From the NCBI GenBank assembly GCA_017861315.1, contig JAGFXP010000006.1, forward strand, positions 31,139 through 95,138: 64,000 bases of DNA. The letters are read 5' to 3'. Source of the stretch: Bacillota bacterium (GTDB taxonomy: Bacteria > Bacillota > Clostridia > Clostridiales > Clostridiaceae). The number at the start of each line of letters is the position of its first letter. The first letter of the stretch is position 1. The notes beneath the pieces are model-generated. The model had not been told where the DNA came from. It was given only the letters and a program-made list of their open reading frames with translations, and searched no databases. Positions 17,690 through 26,737 of the stretch are shown piece after piece. Both the position numbers and the translations under genes were made by a program.

Positions 17690-17798
17690 AAAAAAACTCC
17701 CTTTTCGGTAACTGGCTGCCATATGCCCTTTGACGGCACTTAGACCCTTTAGCTTTGCGCCCTGCGCTTTCGCACAGTTTGCCTTTATCGCTCGAAAG
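17690..17798 (-). promoter_or_regulatory. Cyclic-di-GMP-I riboswitch, promoter-proximal copy of tandem pair
   Basis: This has the same GEMM-I core as the copy at 17555-17661. By eye it differs at only a few positions, including compensatory changes in the GAAA-capped stem and one extra base. It starts just after the promoter at 17826-17854, so both aptamers lie in one leader in front of the transglutaminase-like gene. Confidence 0.85.
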
Positions 17799-17825
17799 CT
17801 GATAAAATTTCATGTAATTAATTGA

Positions 17826-17854
17826 AATATACCACTTTGATGAAGTGCTGTCAA
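17826..17854 (-). promoter_or_regulatory. Sigma-A promoter of the tandem riboswitch unit
   Basis: TTGACA (17849-17854) and TATATT (17826-17831) are spaced by 17 bases on the minus strand. Confidence 0.75.
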
Positions 17855-17870
17855 TACTTTCAATAAAAAA

Positions 17871-17896
17871 GAGGCCCTGATTTTATTCAGAGCCCC
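17871..17896 (-). terminator. Terminator of the DUF11 surface protein gene
   Basis: A 10-pair stem with two G-U pairs (GGGGCTCTGA with TCAGGGCCTC on the minus strand) is followed by TTTTTTATT. Confidence 0.8.
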
Positions 17897-17911
17897 TTGA
17901 TTTTATGCATC

Positions 17912-19432
17912 CTACTGTTTTCTTCTTACAAAGAACCCAAGAACAGCTAACCCTGATCCAATAACAAAGAAATCAGTGATCGGAATTCCGCCGGTCTGAG
18001 GAAGTGATCCGAGCGGAACCTCATCCTCTTCTATTGTGACAACGACGGTGTGGCGAGCAGGAGGATCATTCACAGGAGGATTGTTCACAGGAGGATTGCC
18101 TGGTTCTTCATGCCCACCCTTAGGCGGATCCTCATCCTCAATGATGACAACCTTTTTTGCAACATCCGTTTCTGCGCTTCCGCTTGCTGTAATCTGCTCA
18201 TGGTTATACTCTGCCGATGAAACAGCTGTATTCTTAATGATGCGATCGTCCATCCACTCCGGGATATCATAGGTTGCATAGAACGTCTTTGCTTCGCCTG
18301 CTTTGAGGAGTGTGATAGTTTCATGCATGCCCACAAGCTCGTCGTCTAAAGCTACGTCTGTCAGATCTACATTGCCTGTGTTTTTAACTTCTATCGTATA
18401 TCTCAGCCTGTCTCCGGTCTGGGCTTTTTCCTTGTCTACAGTCTTATTTACCTGAAGACCAGCAATCTGCGCCGGCCCTTTCGGAGGAAGAAGCTCCACC
18501 ACAGCGCTTGCTTCTTCATAAAGGTTCTGCCATGAAGCCGATGCTGTATTCTCTATGTCGCCCGAAGCATCCGCAGGAACTGCGTACTTTACCTTGAATG
18601 TCCTTGATCCGCCGACTGCAAGGTTAACGGTTTCTTCGAGGCCGACCATTTCGTCCACAACCTCAACACCGTCCAGCGCGACATTCCCTTCATTCGCTAC
18701 TATAATGGTATATTCAATCTCGTCGCCGGCACTTGCACTTTCGACGTCAGCAGATTTTGTTATGCTCAGTCCAGGCTGCTGTCTTTCCAGTATCTCAACT
18801 TCCGCTGATGCGTCCTTTGAGGTTTTGTCCAATGTTGCGGTGGCTGTGTTTTTCAATGTTCCATACGCCTGGTCTGAAGGTATCTTATAGAACTCCGATA
18901 TTTCTACAGATTTGCCGATCTTCACGTTGACAGCCTGGTCTATACCCAGCATCGTGTCTACTACGCGGATGCCAGACAGGTCCATGTTGCCGTTGTTTGC
19001 AACAGTGATTGTGAATTTCACAGTATCCCCTCTGTATGCGCTTTCCGGATCCACAGTTTTCGTGATCGTGAAGTCAGGATTGGAGTCCCAATCAACCCAT
19101 ATGTTGATGCTGCCCGCCCCTTCAGCGCTCGTTGTGTAGTTTGACACCTCGACGCCGTTGACCTTTATGGATTCTATGTTCTCTTTTACAAAGGTCTTGT
19201 TGTCCTCATGGGACCATAGTCCCGCGCTGATCTGCTCCAGCTCGTATGGAGCATAGCCGTTGTATGTTACCTCCACCGATGTTACTGCGCTCTTGTCTCC
19301 CTGAATATGTACGTGTATGTAGTTGGTGTTCTCGCCTCCCGCTGGTTTATCGGCAAACACAAGGTTGGTTGTGCCGAAGGCCACGTTGAAAACAAAAACG
19401 AAAGCTAGCAATAATCTCAGGCATTTCTTCAT
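17912..19432 (-). CDS. LPXTG surface protein with three DUF11-type repeats
   Basis: This 506-residue cell-wall protein has a Sec signal (about 1-27). The same beta-rich N-terminal module as the 334-residue neighbour follows (35-116, ending INIWVDWD). Three DUF11-like repeats come next, starting near residues 121, 222 and 326, with phrases such as ITKTVDPESAYRGDTVKF, TVANNGN and KNTGNVDLTDV. A Pro-rich stalk (435-460) leads to a sorting signal with LPQTG at 477-481, a hydrophobic helix and RRKQ. DUF11 repeats are Ig-like stalk domains of surface proteins. The start follows AAGGGAG. The gene has its own promoter and c-di-GMP riboswitch. It was probably derived from the same ancestor as the 334-residue protein. 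Confidence 0.88.
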   Translation of the reverse strand: MKKCLRLLLAFVFVFNVAFGTTNLVFADKPAGGENTNYIHVHIQGDKSAVTSVEVTYNGYAPYELEQISAGLWSHEDNKTFVKENIESIKVNGVEVSNYTTSAEGAGSINIWVDWDSNPDFTITKTVDPESAYRGDTVKFTITVANNGNMDLSGIRVVDTMLGIDQAVNVKIGKSVEISEFYKIPSDQAYGTLKNTATATLDKTSKDASAEVEILERQQPGLSITKSADVESASAGDEIEYTIIVANEGNVALDGVEVVDEMVGLEETVNLAVGGSRTFKVKYAVPADASGDIENTASASWQNLYEEASAVVELLPPKGPAQIAGLQVNKTVDKEKAQTGDRLRYTIEVKNTGNVDLTDVALDDELVGMHETITLLKAGEAKTFYATYDIPEWMDDRIIKNTAVSSAEYNHEQITASGSAETDVAKKVVIIEDEDPPKGGHEEPGNPPVNNPPVNDPPARHTVVVTIEEDEVPLGSLPQTGGIPITDFFVIGSGLAVLGFFVRRKQ

Positions 19433-19482
19433 TTTTCACAGCTCCCTTCCATATACAATTTCCTTCTGCCAGCTATTATTTT

Positions 19483-19605
19483 AAAAAAACAAAAAACCGC
19501 CAGAGCATGCTTCTGGCGGCAGGACAATCATGGCATAGTAAACGCAGTACTTTGCTTTAGACTCCTAGCTTTGCGCCCCACCCTTTTGGATGGTTTGCCT
19601 TTTTT
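19483..19605 (-). promoter_or_regulatory. Cyclic-di-GMP-I riboswitch of the DUF11 protein gene
   Basis: The minus-strand core is GGCAAACC, then GGGGCGCAAAGC and GAGTCTAAAGC. An 8-bp perfect terminator stem CCGCCAGA/TCTGGCGG (19497-19519) and a long U tract (19483-19496) follow. The layout matches the riboswitch at 16110-16235. Confidence 0.88.
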
Positions 19606-19631
19606 CAGAATATTACGTTTAATTTAACCTA

Positions 19632-19660
19632 ATATTACTGCTTATTAAAACAGAAGTCAA
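19632..19660 (-). promoter_or_regulatory. Sigma-A promoter of the DUF11 protein unit
   Basis: TTGACT (19655-19660) and TAATAT (19632-19637) are 17 bases apart on the minus strand, just upstream of the riboswitch. Confidence 0.7.
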
Positions 19661-19721
19661 TATGATATGGAAATATTTTTTAGCGCTGTCAATATAATTC
19701 TCAGCTTGCGAAATAAGGGGA

Positions 19722-20558
19722 TTACAATGCAGACTTTATGCAGTCCGAGAGCTTCGCGAACTCTTGTATGGAAAGGGTTTCTCCCCTTCTCACAGGATCG
19801 ATGCCAGCATCTTCAAATGCTTTCTGAAGCTTATCCTTGTCCACCTTCATATTCTTGAGGGAATTCGAAAGAGTCTTTCTCCTCATGTTGAAGGATTCCC
19901 TTATAACCTTGAAGAACAACTCCACATCCGCCACCTCAACCCTTGGAGCAGGCAGCTTGTTAAGCCTGATAACCATGGATTCCACCTTCGGCTGAGGGAT
20001 AAACGCTTCAGGGCTGACCTTTCTTATAACATCAACCGAGCAGTGATATTGTACCAGCAGAGTCAACGCGCCATAATCCTTTGTGGAGGGTTTAGCGGCA
20101 ATCCTCTCCGCCACTTCCTTCTGGATCATGATGGTGATAGAGCTGAAGTTATAATCCCCCTTAAGCAGCCTCGATATTATTGGCGTTGTGACATAGTAAG
20201 GAAGGTTCGCCACAACCTTGACCGATTTCTCCTCGCCGATGATCTCATTGAAATCTACCTTAAGGGCATCTCCGTGTATCAATTCGAGATTGCCGAACTC
20301 CTTCAGCTCCTCGCCGAGTATGGGGATAAGCTTGTCATCAAGCTCGACCGCAACGACCTTCTTTGCTTTTTTAAGCAGCAGCTTTGTCAGCGTACCCACG
20401 CCCGGCCCGATCTCGATCACAAGATCCTCAGGCGAGATGTCTGCTGCCTGGATGATGTCCTCCAGAACCGTGTCGTCTATAAGGAAGTTCTGTCCGAGTC
20501 CCTTGGAGAACTTGAATCCGTATTTCTTTACGATATTTCTTGTTATTATCTCATTCAT
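19722..20558 (-). CDS. rsmA: 16S rRNA (A1518/A1519-N6) dimethyltransferase
   Basis: KsgA/RsmA dimethylates two adjacent adenosines near the 3' end of 16S rRNA in small-subunit maturation. This 278-residue protein shows the SAM motif [11 protein letters not shown] (about residues 48-58), an acidic VELDDKL, HGDALK, and the catalytic NLPYYVTTP (about 118-126). The C-terminal helical domain contains [12 protein letters not shown]. It starts five bases after the rnmV stop, with its Shine-Dalgarno GGAGAG inside the end of rnmV, so the two are coupled. The order tatD-yabE-rnmV-ksgA matches Bacillus. Confidence 0.96.
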   Translation of the reverse strand: MNEIITRNIVKKYGFKFSKGLGQNFLIDDTVLEDIIQAADISPEDLVIEIGPGVGTLTKLLLKKAKKVVAVELDDKLIPILGEELKEFGNLELIHGDALKVDFNEIIGEEKSVKVVANLPYYVTTPIISRLLKGDYNFSSITIMIQKEVAERIAAKPSTKDYGALTLLVQYHCSVDVIRKVSPEAFIPQPKVESMVIRLNKLPAPRVEVADVELFFKVIRESFNMRRKTLSNSLKNMKVDKDKLQKAFEDAGIDPVRRGETLSIQEFAKLSDCIKSAL

Positions 20559-20563
20559 TTTTC

Positions 20564-21103
20564 TTACTCTCCATCTATTTTCATTAAAGCGTTCATGAAC
20601 TCTTCCCTGGTGATGCCGTAATTATTCAGTCGCGTAACAAACTGCGAGCTGTTGCAGTAGCCTATTCCCAGGATGTTCCCCAGCTTGTCGCGCCTTTCCT
20701 TGGCGCTTTCATTCCCCGTAAGGTTATGAACAACCATGTCCTTTGTCTGGAATTCCTGCCTCTTTTCTTTCGTCTCGCATTTTGCCGATTCCAGCGCCCT
20801 GATTATAGTGCCCGGCTCCGCATTTTCAACACCTATATCGCCGTCCTTTAATCCGTCCTTCTGGGATATGTAGGCATGCTTGATGCCGTGAACCCTCTTG
20901 GATATAATCTTCCTGATTTTTTCTCCCGCAAAATCCGGATCTGTGAGCACTATCACGCCTTGCCTCTTCTGAGCTTCTTTTATCCTGCCGATCACCTTTT
21001 TATTTATCCCGAAGCCGCCTACAGCTATGACTTCCGCCTCAACAGCCCTTTTCACAGCCGTTATGTCGTCTCTTCCCTCAACTACTATTACCTCTTTTAT
21101 CAT
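20564..21103 (-). CDS. rnmV: Ribonuclease M5
   Basis: RNase M5 matures 5S rRNA precursors together with a ribosomal protein. The product is 179 residues from the ATG at 21103 ([13 protein letters not shown]), nine bases behind GAGAGGG; a longer frame begins at 21136. The Toprim domain is visible as VVEGRDD (acidic Glu), [15 protein letters not shown] (DxD motif) and the C-terminal part typical of M5. It sits between yabE and ksgA as in other Firmicutes. Confidence 0.94.
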   Translation of the reverse strand: MIKEVIVVEGRDDITAVKRAVEAEVIAVGGFGINKKVIGRIKEAQKRQGVIVLTDPDFAGEKIRKIISKRVHGIKHAYISQKDGLKDGDIGVENAEPGTIIRALESAKCETKEKRQEFQTKDMVVHNLTGNESAKERRDKLGNILGIGYCNSSQFVTRLNNYGITREEFMNALMKIDGE

Positions 21104-21163
21104 GCGAACATTCCCTCTCCTCTGTGCATTATGCAAATGCAGAAAAAATAGGAGCGTCAGCTC

Positions 21164-22183
21164 CTATTCCAAGATATATACATTAACGTATTTTACTCCC
21201 CAGGCGTTCACTTCAGTCATGGTGTTGAAGTAAACATCAATAATGTTACCCTTGATAGCACCGCCTGTATCCTGCGCTATGGCGTAGCCGTATCCTTCAA
21301 CATAAACCTTTGTTCCCAGCGGTATAACGCTTGGGTCAACAGCTATGGTGCTGTAGCCGCTTGGATTCCTCACCGCAACAGCTCCCGAAGCAGTAATGTT
21401 GCTTCCGGTCTCTGCAGAATTGTATGCAGTAGATTTCATATTTATGACTTTGGATGCGCTGAAGTCACCGCCTCTTGAAGCAGTCGTGCCGCTTGCCACG
21501 GCAACGGCAGTTCCTGTCGCAACTATCTTCTGTACCGGTTCTTTTGTTACTGTTGAGCTAACCAGAGCTCTCGAAACCTCTGCGCCGTTTTCATAAGTTA
21601 CTTTGAAAACCGTTGACTTCTCGCCGGCCTGACCTTCCTGAACAACCTTTTTTACCCCTGTGAGTATGCTGCTGTCGCTCTTGTACACCGTACTGAAGTC
21701 TAATGAGCTTACCTCTGTTATGTCTGCTGTGTTTACTCTTACAACGTTAACTTCTAATCCGTCCTGAAGCTTTGAGTCTCTTGCCGGAGTCACCTTGTCC
21801 TGATCTGCGAGCTTAAAGCCCTCGGCTGTAAGCATGTCGCCAACATTCGCCTCTGCAGATTCAACGCTCAACGCTTTTCCGTCGACTGCAACCTTCACCT
21901 TTACTGCCCTTGTTATGTTCAACGTGCTGCCATTTTCAACTTTGCTGTCCAAACCTGGAACCGCTTTGTCCTTCGCCCCAACCGTTATGTTCTCTTTCTC
22001 GACCACTTCCGCGTATGTTGAACTGAACGTCGTAACCTTATACTCCTTACCATCAACAGCTATTGTTATCTGCTTCATAGTGCTGAACACTACAACTGCT
22101 GCCGCTATAAAAGTCATGGCAATAAATAAAGTCACTTTTGAGCCTTTTGAAGAACTCTTAAAAAATCCTTTTAATTTTTCCAC
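21164..22183 (-). CDS. yabE: YabE-like cell-wall protein with DUF348, G5 and 3D domains
   Basis: This 339-residue exported protein resembles Bacillus YabE, a putative peptidoglycan hydrolase related to Rpf/Sps factors. It has an N-terminal membrane anchor or uncleaved signal (about 18-36) and two DUF348 repeats (ITIAVDGKEYKVTTF and VKVAVDGKALSVES). A G5 domain around 160-215 follows (GEKSTVFKVTYENGAEVSR). The C-terminus is a 3D domain with the conserved Asp residues (NMKSTAYN, TIAVDPSVIPLGTKVYV, AQDTGGAIKG, DVYF). It lies between tatD and rnmV. The function is inferred from the family. Confidence 0.9.
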   Translation of the reverse strand: MEKLKGFFKSSSKGSKVTLFIAMTFIAAAVVVFSTMKQITIAVDGKEYKVTTFSSTYAEVVEKENITVGAKDKAVPGLDSKVENGSTLNITRAVKVKVAVDGKALSVESAEANVGDMLTAEGFKLADQDKVTPARDSKLQDGLEVNVVRVNTADITEVSSLDFSTVYKSDSSILTGVKKVVQEGQAGEKSTVFKVTYENGAEVSRALVSSTVTKEPVQKIVATGTAVAVASGTTASRGGDFSASKVINMKSTAYNSAETGSNITASGAVAVRNPSGYSTIAVDPSVIPLGTKVYVEGYGYAIAQDTGGAIKGNIIDVYFNTMTEVNAWGVKYVNVYILE

Positions 22184-22396
22184 CTATTAATACCTCCTCT
22201 AGGTTAGAGCATGCCTGTGCTGCTCTTTCAGACTGTACTGTGATTTATGCACCTGGTGCATTAAAAATAATAAAAAAATATGATTGCTATCTTTCACAGT
22301 CTGCATTTATTCTTGGTTTTAGGGTGGTTAGTATAAAAGTCGAAATTAAAGAAAAACTGTTTCTAAAAATAGAAACAACTCCAGCCCCATTATACT

Positions 22397-23167
22397 TTAA
22401 GCGCCTATCCGAAGCAAACTTTTGATATTTGATATGACGGCATTAGCTATAATATCCTCCGGATAACCCTTTATTTCTGCAGTTTTTTCTATGATTTCTT
22501 TAATGTATTCGGATCTGTTCCTTTTTCCCCTGTAAGGTACAGGCGCCATGTAGGGGCAGTCCGTCTCCAGGATGAGCCTGTCGAGAGGGGTTTCCTCGAC
22601 TACCTTGATGATTTTTTTTGCGTTTTTGAAGGTCACAACGCCTGTGATTCCTATATAGTATCCGAGTTTCAGGCATTCCCTGGCAAATTCCGCACTTCCG
22701 GAGAAACAGTGAACCTCGCCGGTTACTTCCGGGAACTCCTTCATCACCATCAGAGTATCCTGATGAGCATCCCTGTCATGGATTATCACGGGAAGATCCA
22801 GCTCTCGGGCCAGCTCCATCTGCATCCTGAAAGCTTTGAGCTGGATATCCCTGGCAGGATTCTCTTCCCAGTAGTAGTCCAGCCCAATTTCCCCTATGGC
22901 CCGGACCTTTTTCCCTCCGCTCAATTCCCTGAGCCTGACCATCATATCCTCATCGACCGTATCGGCATGCTCCGGGTGTATGCCGACTGCAGCATAGAAG
23001 ATATCATATTTTTCAGCGTACTCCACAGAAGCGAGGGCGCCCTCGTAAGTCGCCCCGCAGTTTAGCACTCCTATAACACCGTTTTCCTCCAGTTCCTTCA
23101 TAACAGTTTCCCTGTCGCCGTCGAATTGCTCATCATCATAATGCGCGTGTGCATCAAATATCTTCAT
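22397..23167 (-). CDS. tatD: TatD-family metal-dependent DNase
   Basis: This 256-residue TIM-barrel metallohydrolase of the TatD/YabD family has 3'-5' exonuclease activity in studied members. Metal ligands are seen as DAHAHYDD at the start, GIGLDYYW-type EIGLDYYW, PVIIHDRDAH, VHCFSGS and ETDCPYMAP. It is the first gene of the yabE-rnmV-ksgA group. A gap of about 210 bases separates it from yabE; there I see only a weak TGCACC/GGTGCA hairpin. Confidence 0.93.
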   Translation of the reverse strand: MKIFDAHAHYDDEQFDGDRETVMKELEENGVIGVLNCGATYEGALASVEYAEKYDIFYAAVGIHPEHADTVDEDMMVRLRELSGGKKVRAIGEIGLDYYWEENPARDIQLKAFRMQMELARELDLPVIIHDRDAHQDTLMVMKEFPEVTGEVHCFSGSAEFARECLKLGYYIGITGVVTFKNAKKIIKVVEETPLDRLILETDCPYMAPVPYRGKRNRSEYIKEIIEKTAEIKGYPEDIIANAVISNIKSLLRIGA

Positions 23168-23184
23168 AGCTTCTCCTCTGATAT

Positions 23185-24297
23185 CTATAATCGTATTAAT
23201 TCATAGTCCATCCTGCCCAGGCCTATCTTTTCAGCATGCTCCAGGCCCGCTTTCCAGTCTGTGTTTGCGTGTATGTGACAGAACTTGTCTTTACCCTGAT
23301 GATACTCCGTGTCCTCCAGAACCGATCCCTTCAGTGCCGCTGCCTCGTTTACCATGTCGACGCAGGCTTTGTCCAGCGCCACCGGATCAAAGGATGCAGC
23401 TATTCCGAGGTCCGGCACTATCGCCGTGTCGTTTGACTCCCAGCAGTCGCAGTTCGGGGAAACATTCATAATGAAGCTTATGTGGAAATTAGGCTTGCCC
23501 TTAAGCACAGCGTATGCGTACTCTGCAATTTTCCTGTTTGTTATGTCTGCCGCTTCATCCCATACGACCTGCGCCGCATTGAACTGGCATACAGCAACGC
23601 ACTGCCCGCAGCCGACACATTTATCATAATCTATCTCAGCCTTCTTTTCACCGTCGAATACTATTGCCTGTTGTGCGCAGGCAGAGATGCACTGTCCGCA
23701 GCCAACGCATCTTTTCTTTTTGATCTTAGGTTTTGATACGGAGTGCATCTCAAGCTTGCCTGCCTTTGAGCCGCAGCCCATGCCCAGGTTTTTAAGCGCC
23801 CCTCCGAAGCCTGTCATCTCGTGTCCCTTGAAATGGTTCATGGAAATTATCACGTCCGCCTCAGCCAGGGCTTTTCCGATTTTTGCCGTTTTACAGTATT
23901 CCTGGTTGATCTCTATCTCCTCATAGTCCGAACCCTTCAGGCCGTCAGCGATAAGCACATGGCAGCCCAGCGTCATGTAGTTATAGCCGTTCTCCATGGC
24001 AGCCTGCAGGTGGTCAAGCGCATTTGACCTTCTGCCGGAATAAAGCGTGCTTGCATCTGTCATGAAAGGCTTCCCGCCATTTGCTTTTACGAGACCTGCC
24101 ATTTTAGCCGCATAATTGGGCCTTATGAACGCAAGGTTTCCCGGCTCCCCAAAGTGTATCTTTATCGCAGTGTATTTATTGTTAAAATCCAGTTCCTCTA
24201 TGCCTGCCTTTTTCACCAGGGCCTCCATCTTGCCCAGAAGGTTCATGCCCGGCTTTGTCCTGAGATCAGTAAAGTATACTTTCGATTTTTCCATCAT
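23185..24297 (-). CDS. DUF362 protein with 2[4Fe-4S] insert
   Basis: This 370-residue protein combines the DUF362 fold with a bacterial ferredoxin-type insert holding two CxxCxxCxxxC motifs (CVGCGQCISAC and CVGCGQCVAVC, about residues 196-240). Typical DUF362 phrases are AIKIHFGEPGN, FMTDASTLYSGRR and SMNHFKGHEMTGFGGALKNLGMG. The reaction is unknown; a redox role in an anaerobe is an inference. It lies between metG and tatD on the same strand, 17 bases upstream of tatD. Confidence 0.88.
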   Translation of the reverse strand: MMEKSKVYFTDLRTKPGMNLLGKMEALVKKAGIEELDFNNKYTAIKIHFGEPGNLAFIRPNYAAKMAGLVKANGGKPFMTDASTLYSGRRSNALDHLQAAMENGYNYMTLGCHVLIADGLKGSDYEEIEINQEYCKTAKIGKALAEADVIISMNHFKGHEMTGFGGALKNLGMGCGSKAGKLEMHSVSKPKIKKKRCVGCGQCISACAQQAIVFDGEKKAEIDYDKCVGCGQCVAVCQFNAAQVVWDEAADITNRKIAEYAYAVLKGKPNFHISFIMNVSPNCDCWESNDTAIVPDLGIAASFDPVALDKACVDMVNEAAALKGSVLEDTEYHQGKDKFCHIHANTDWKAGLEHAEKIGLGRMDYELIRL

Positions 24298-24351
24298 ATC
24301 CCCACCTCGAAATCATTTCTATTATTATACCATAAAGCTTAGAAAACTCAA

Positions 24352-24388
24352 AAAGACGGCCTCCGGCGCTGTGCCGGAAGCCGTCTTT
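24352..24388 (-). terminator. Terminator of metG
   Basis: A 16-pair stem with one mismatch (AAAGACGGC then TCCGGC) and a 5-base loop is followed by TTTTTGAG on the minus strand, just after the metG stop. Confidence 0.88.
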
Positions 24389-24396
24389 CAACCTGT

Positions 24397-26334
24397 TTAT
24401 CTTACTACGCTTCCAGTAGGTATATCCCCCTGGATTTGCGGCAGCTCAAGTGCGCTGTCGTCGTCAGTGCAGGCTGCCAGAATCATTCCCTGTGACAGCT
24501 CTCCCTTGAGCTTCACTTCCTTAAGGTTTGCAACAAGTATTACCTTCTTGCCGATGAGGTCCTCAGGCTTGTAAAACTTGGCTATCCCCGAAACAATCTG
24601 CCTGGTCTCTCCGCCAAGGTCAGCCTTTATTTTCAGGAGCTTGCTTGAACCCTTTATCTTCTCGCATTCGAGAACTTTTACAATCCTCAGGTCTATCTTT
24701 TCGAAGTCCTCGATTGTTATCTCGGGCTTGATCTCCTTTAACTGGCTTTTCTGAGCTTCCTTAAGCTGCTCTTCCCTTATCCTGTTAAGCTCGTCTATTT
24801 TTGCATCGAAATCTATCCTCGGGAATATTATTCCGCCCTTGACAACCTTGCTTCCAGACCTTGTGGCACCGAATGCAAGGATGCTCTCCCAGCTTGTATC
24901 TTCAGCGTTTATCTGCTCGTTTATTTTTAAACTTGTACCAGGCAGGAACGAAGAAATGCATACCGACACTATCCTGAGTGATTCAACAAGGTTGTAAAGC
25001 ACTGTGCCTAGCCTTTCCTTCTTTGCATCGTCTTTTGCGAGTATCCACGGTGTTGTCTCATCTATATATTTGTTTGCTCTGCCGATCAAAGTCCATATCT
25101 GCTCAAGAGCGTCAGGGATCTTCAATTCGTTCATCAGCTTTTCGACCAGGACAGGTGTTTCCAGGGCAACCTTTATCAGTTCATCGTCGACCGCTTCCCT
25201 GGCTGTCGGTGCAGGTATAACGCTGTCGAAATATTTCTCGAGCATTGTCACTGTCCTTGAGAGGAGGTTTCCGAGGTCGTTTGCCAGATCCGAGTTTATC
25301 TTCTTTATGAATATCTCGTTGTTGAACAATCCATCCTGTCCGAATGGGATTTCCCTCAGAAGGTAGTACCTTACAGGATCTGTGCCGAAATGTCCGACCA
25401 GCTCGACAGGATCGACTACGTTGCCTTTTGACTTGGACATTTTGCCTCCGTCAACCAGCAGCCATCCATGCCCAAACACCTGTTTAGGAAGGGGAACATC
25501 CAGGGCCATGAGCATGATTGGCCAGTATATGGTGTGAAACCTCAGGATATCCTTACCCACAATGTGCACATCGGCAGGCCAGTACTTTTTGAAAAGATCG
25601 TCATTTTTGCCTTCGTATCCAAGAGCCGTGATGTAGTTGGCCAGAGCGTCAATCCAGACGTATATGACGTGCTTATCATCGAAGCTAACCGGAATACCCC
25701 AATCAAAGGAGGTCCTGGACACGCACAGGTCCTGAAGTCCAGGCAGAAGGAAGTTGTTCATCATCTCATTCTTTCTTGACTCAGGCTGTATGAACTCAGG
25801 GTGGGTTTCTATATACTCGATCAACCTTGGCGCGTATTTGGACATCTTGAAGAAGTATGCTTCCTCGCTGGTTTTTTCGACAGGCCTGCCGCAGTCAGGG
25901 CATTTGCCGTCAACGAGTTGGGTTTCGGTCCAGAATGACTCGCACGGTGTGCAGTACCAGCCTTCATATGCTCCCTTGTAAACATCCCCGTTGTCGTAAA
26001 ATCTTTTAAATATCTTCTGAACCGCCTCTACATGATAGTCATCTGTTGTCCTGATGAACTTGTCGTAGCTGATATCCATCATTTCCCAAAGCTTCTTTAT
26101 TCCTTCTACCATCGGATCCACATATTCGATTGGTTTGAGTCCCTTTCCTTCGGCAATCCTTTGGATTTTCTGGCCGTGCTCGTCGGTTCCCGTGAGAAAC
26201 ATTACATCGTATCCTGTAAGCCTCTTAAACCTGGCGATAGCATCCGAAGCCACCGTTGTGTAGGTGTTCCCTATGTGCAGTTTTGCCGACGGATAATAGA
26301 TCGGTGTAGTTAGATAGTATGTTCCCTTTGTCAT
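24397..26334 (-). CDS. metG: Methionyl-tRNA synthetase
   Basis: This 645-residue enzyme charges tRNA-Met. Class I signatures are HIGN at residues 20-23 and KMSKS at 298-302. A zinc knuckle is formed by Cys128, Cys131, Cys145 and Cys148. The C-terminal 110 residues form the EMAP/Trbp111-like tRNA-binding domain (IEDFEKIDLRIVKVLECE), which allows dimerisation. The gene has a Met T-box leader and a strong promoter. Confidence 0.97.
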   Translation of the reverse strand: MTKGTYYLTTPIYYPSAKLHIGNTYTTVASDAIARFKRLTGYDVMFLTGTDEHGQKIQRIAEGKGLKPIEYVDPMVEGIKKLWEMMDISYDKFIRTTDDYHVEAVQKIFKRFYDNGDVYKGAYEGWYCTPCESFWTETQLVDGKCPDCGRPVEKTSEEAYFFKMSKYAPRLIEYIETHPEFIQPESRKNEMMNNFLLPGLQDLCVSRTSFDWGIPVSFDDKHVIYVWIDALANYITALGYEGKNDDLFKKYWPADVHIVGKDILRFHTIYWPIMLMALDVPLPKQVFGHGWLLVDGGKMSKSKGNVVDPVELVGHFGTDPVRYYLLREIPFGQDGLFNNEIFIKKINSDLANDLGNLLSRTVTMLEKYFDSVIPAPTAREAVDDELIKVALETPVLVEKLMNELKIPDALEQIWTLIGRANKYIDETTPWILAKDDAKKERLGTVLYNLVESLRIVSVCISSFLPGTSLKINEQINAEDTSWESILAFGATRSGSKVVKGGIIFPRIDFDAKIDELNRIREEQLKEAQKSQLKEIKPEITIEDFEKIDLRIVKVLECEKIKGSSKLLKIKADLGGETRQIVSGIAKFYKPEDLIGKKVILVANLKEVKLKGELSQGMILAACTDDDSALELPQIQGDIPTGSVVR

Positions 26335-26369
26335 TTTTCATTCCTCCTAAAATACATAAATATAGTCAA

Positions 26370-26640
26370 AAAAGCCTCTATATGAATTTCTCCATATAGA
26401 GGCGAATCACCGCTGTACCACTCTATTTCGTTTTTATCTCGCAATAAAAACCTCAACAGGTGACTCAAGCCCGCGCTTACCATCACCCTGCATTTTAACG
26501 GCTGCACCCGTGTCATGCTAAATATTCGCACAACCTGCTCCGGAGCCATGTTCATGAATTTCATCTCCGCCGGCTCTCACCAAACCCGGCTCTCTTATGC
26601 TCGAATCCGTCCACTACTCTTTCCTTCTTTGCATTTACAA
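26370..26640 (-). promoter_or_regulatory. Met T-box leader of metG
   Basis: The T-box core AGAGTGGTACAGCG lies at 26411-26424 on the minus strand. It is followed by an 11-bp perfect terminator stem GCCTCTATATG (26374-26403) with a TTTTTTG tail. Stem I includes AGAGAGCCGGG and an AUG in GAACATGGCTCCGGAGC, which I take as the Met specifier. Confidence 0.88.
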
Positions 26641-26642
26641 AT

Positions 26643-26671
26643 ATAATATTACTTAAACAAAATTCTGTCAA
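26643..26671 (-). promoter_or_regulatory. Sigma-A promoter of metG
   Basis: TTGACA (26666-26671) and TATTAT (26643-26648) are separated by 17 bases on the minus strand, directly in front of the T-box. Confidence 0.75.
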
Positions 26672-26737
26672 CGTTTATTTGTCTATCTCACAATAATAAA
26701 GTAACATATTACTATGCACTTCAACGGAGGATTTATT

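Noticed and set aside
17555..17798. CRISPR array
   Set aside because: Only two long repeats, both matching the c-di-GMP-I aptamer; no short repeat-spacer pattern or cas genes anywhere in the window.
16149..19605. Possible cGAMP-sensing variants of the GEMM-I riboswitches
   Set aside because: All four keep GGCAAAC; by my alignment the ligand-contacting G is present, so the G-to-A change of cGAMP sensors is not supported.
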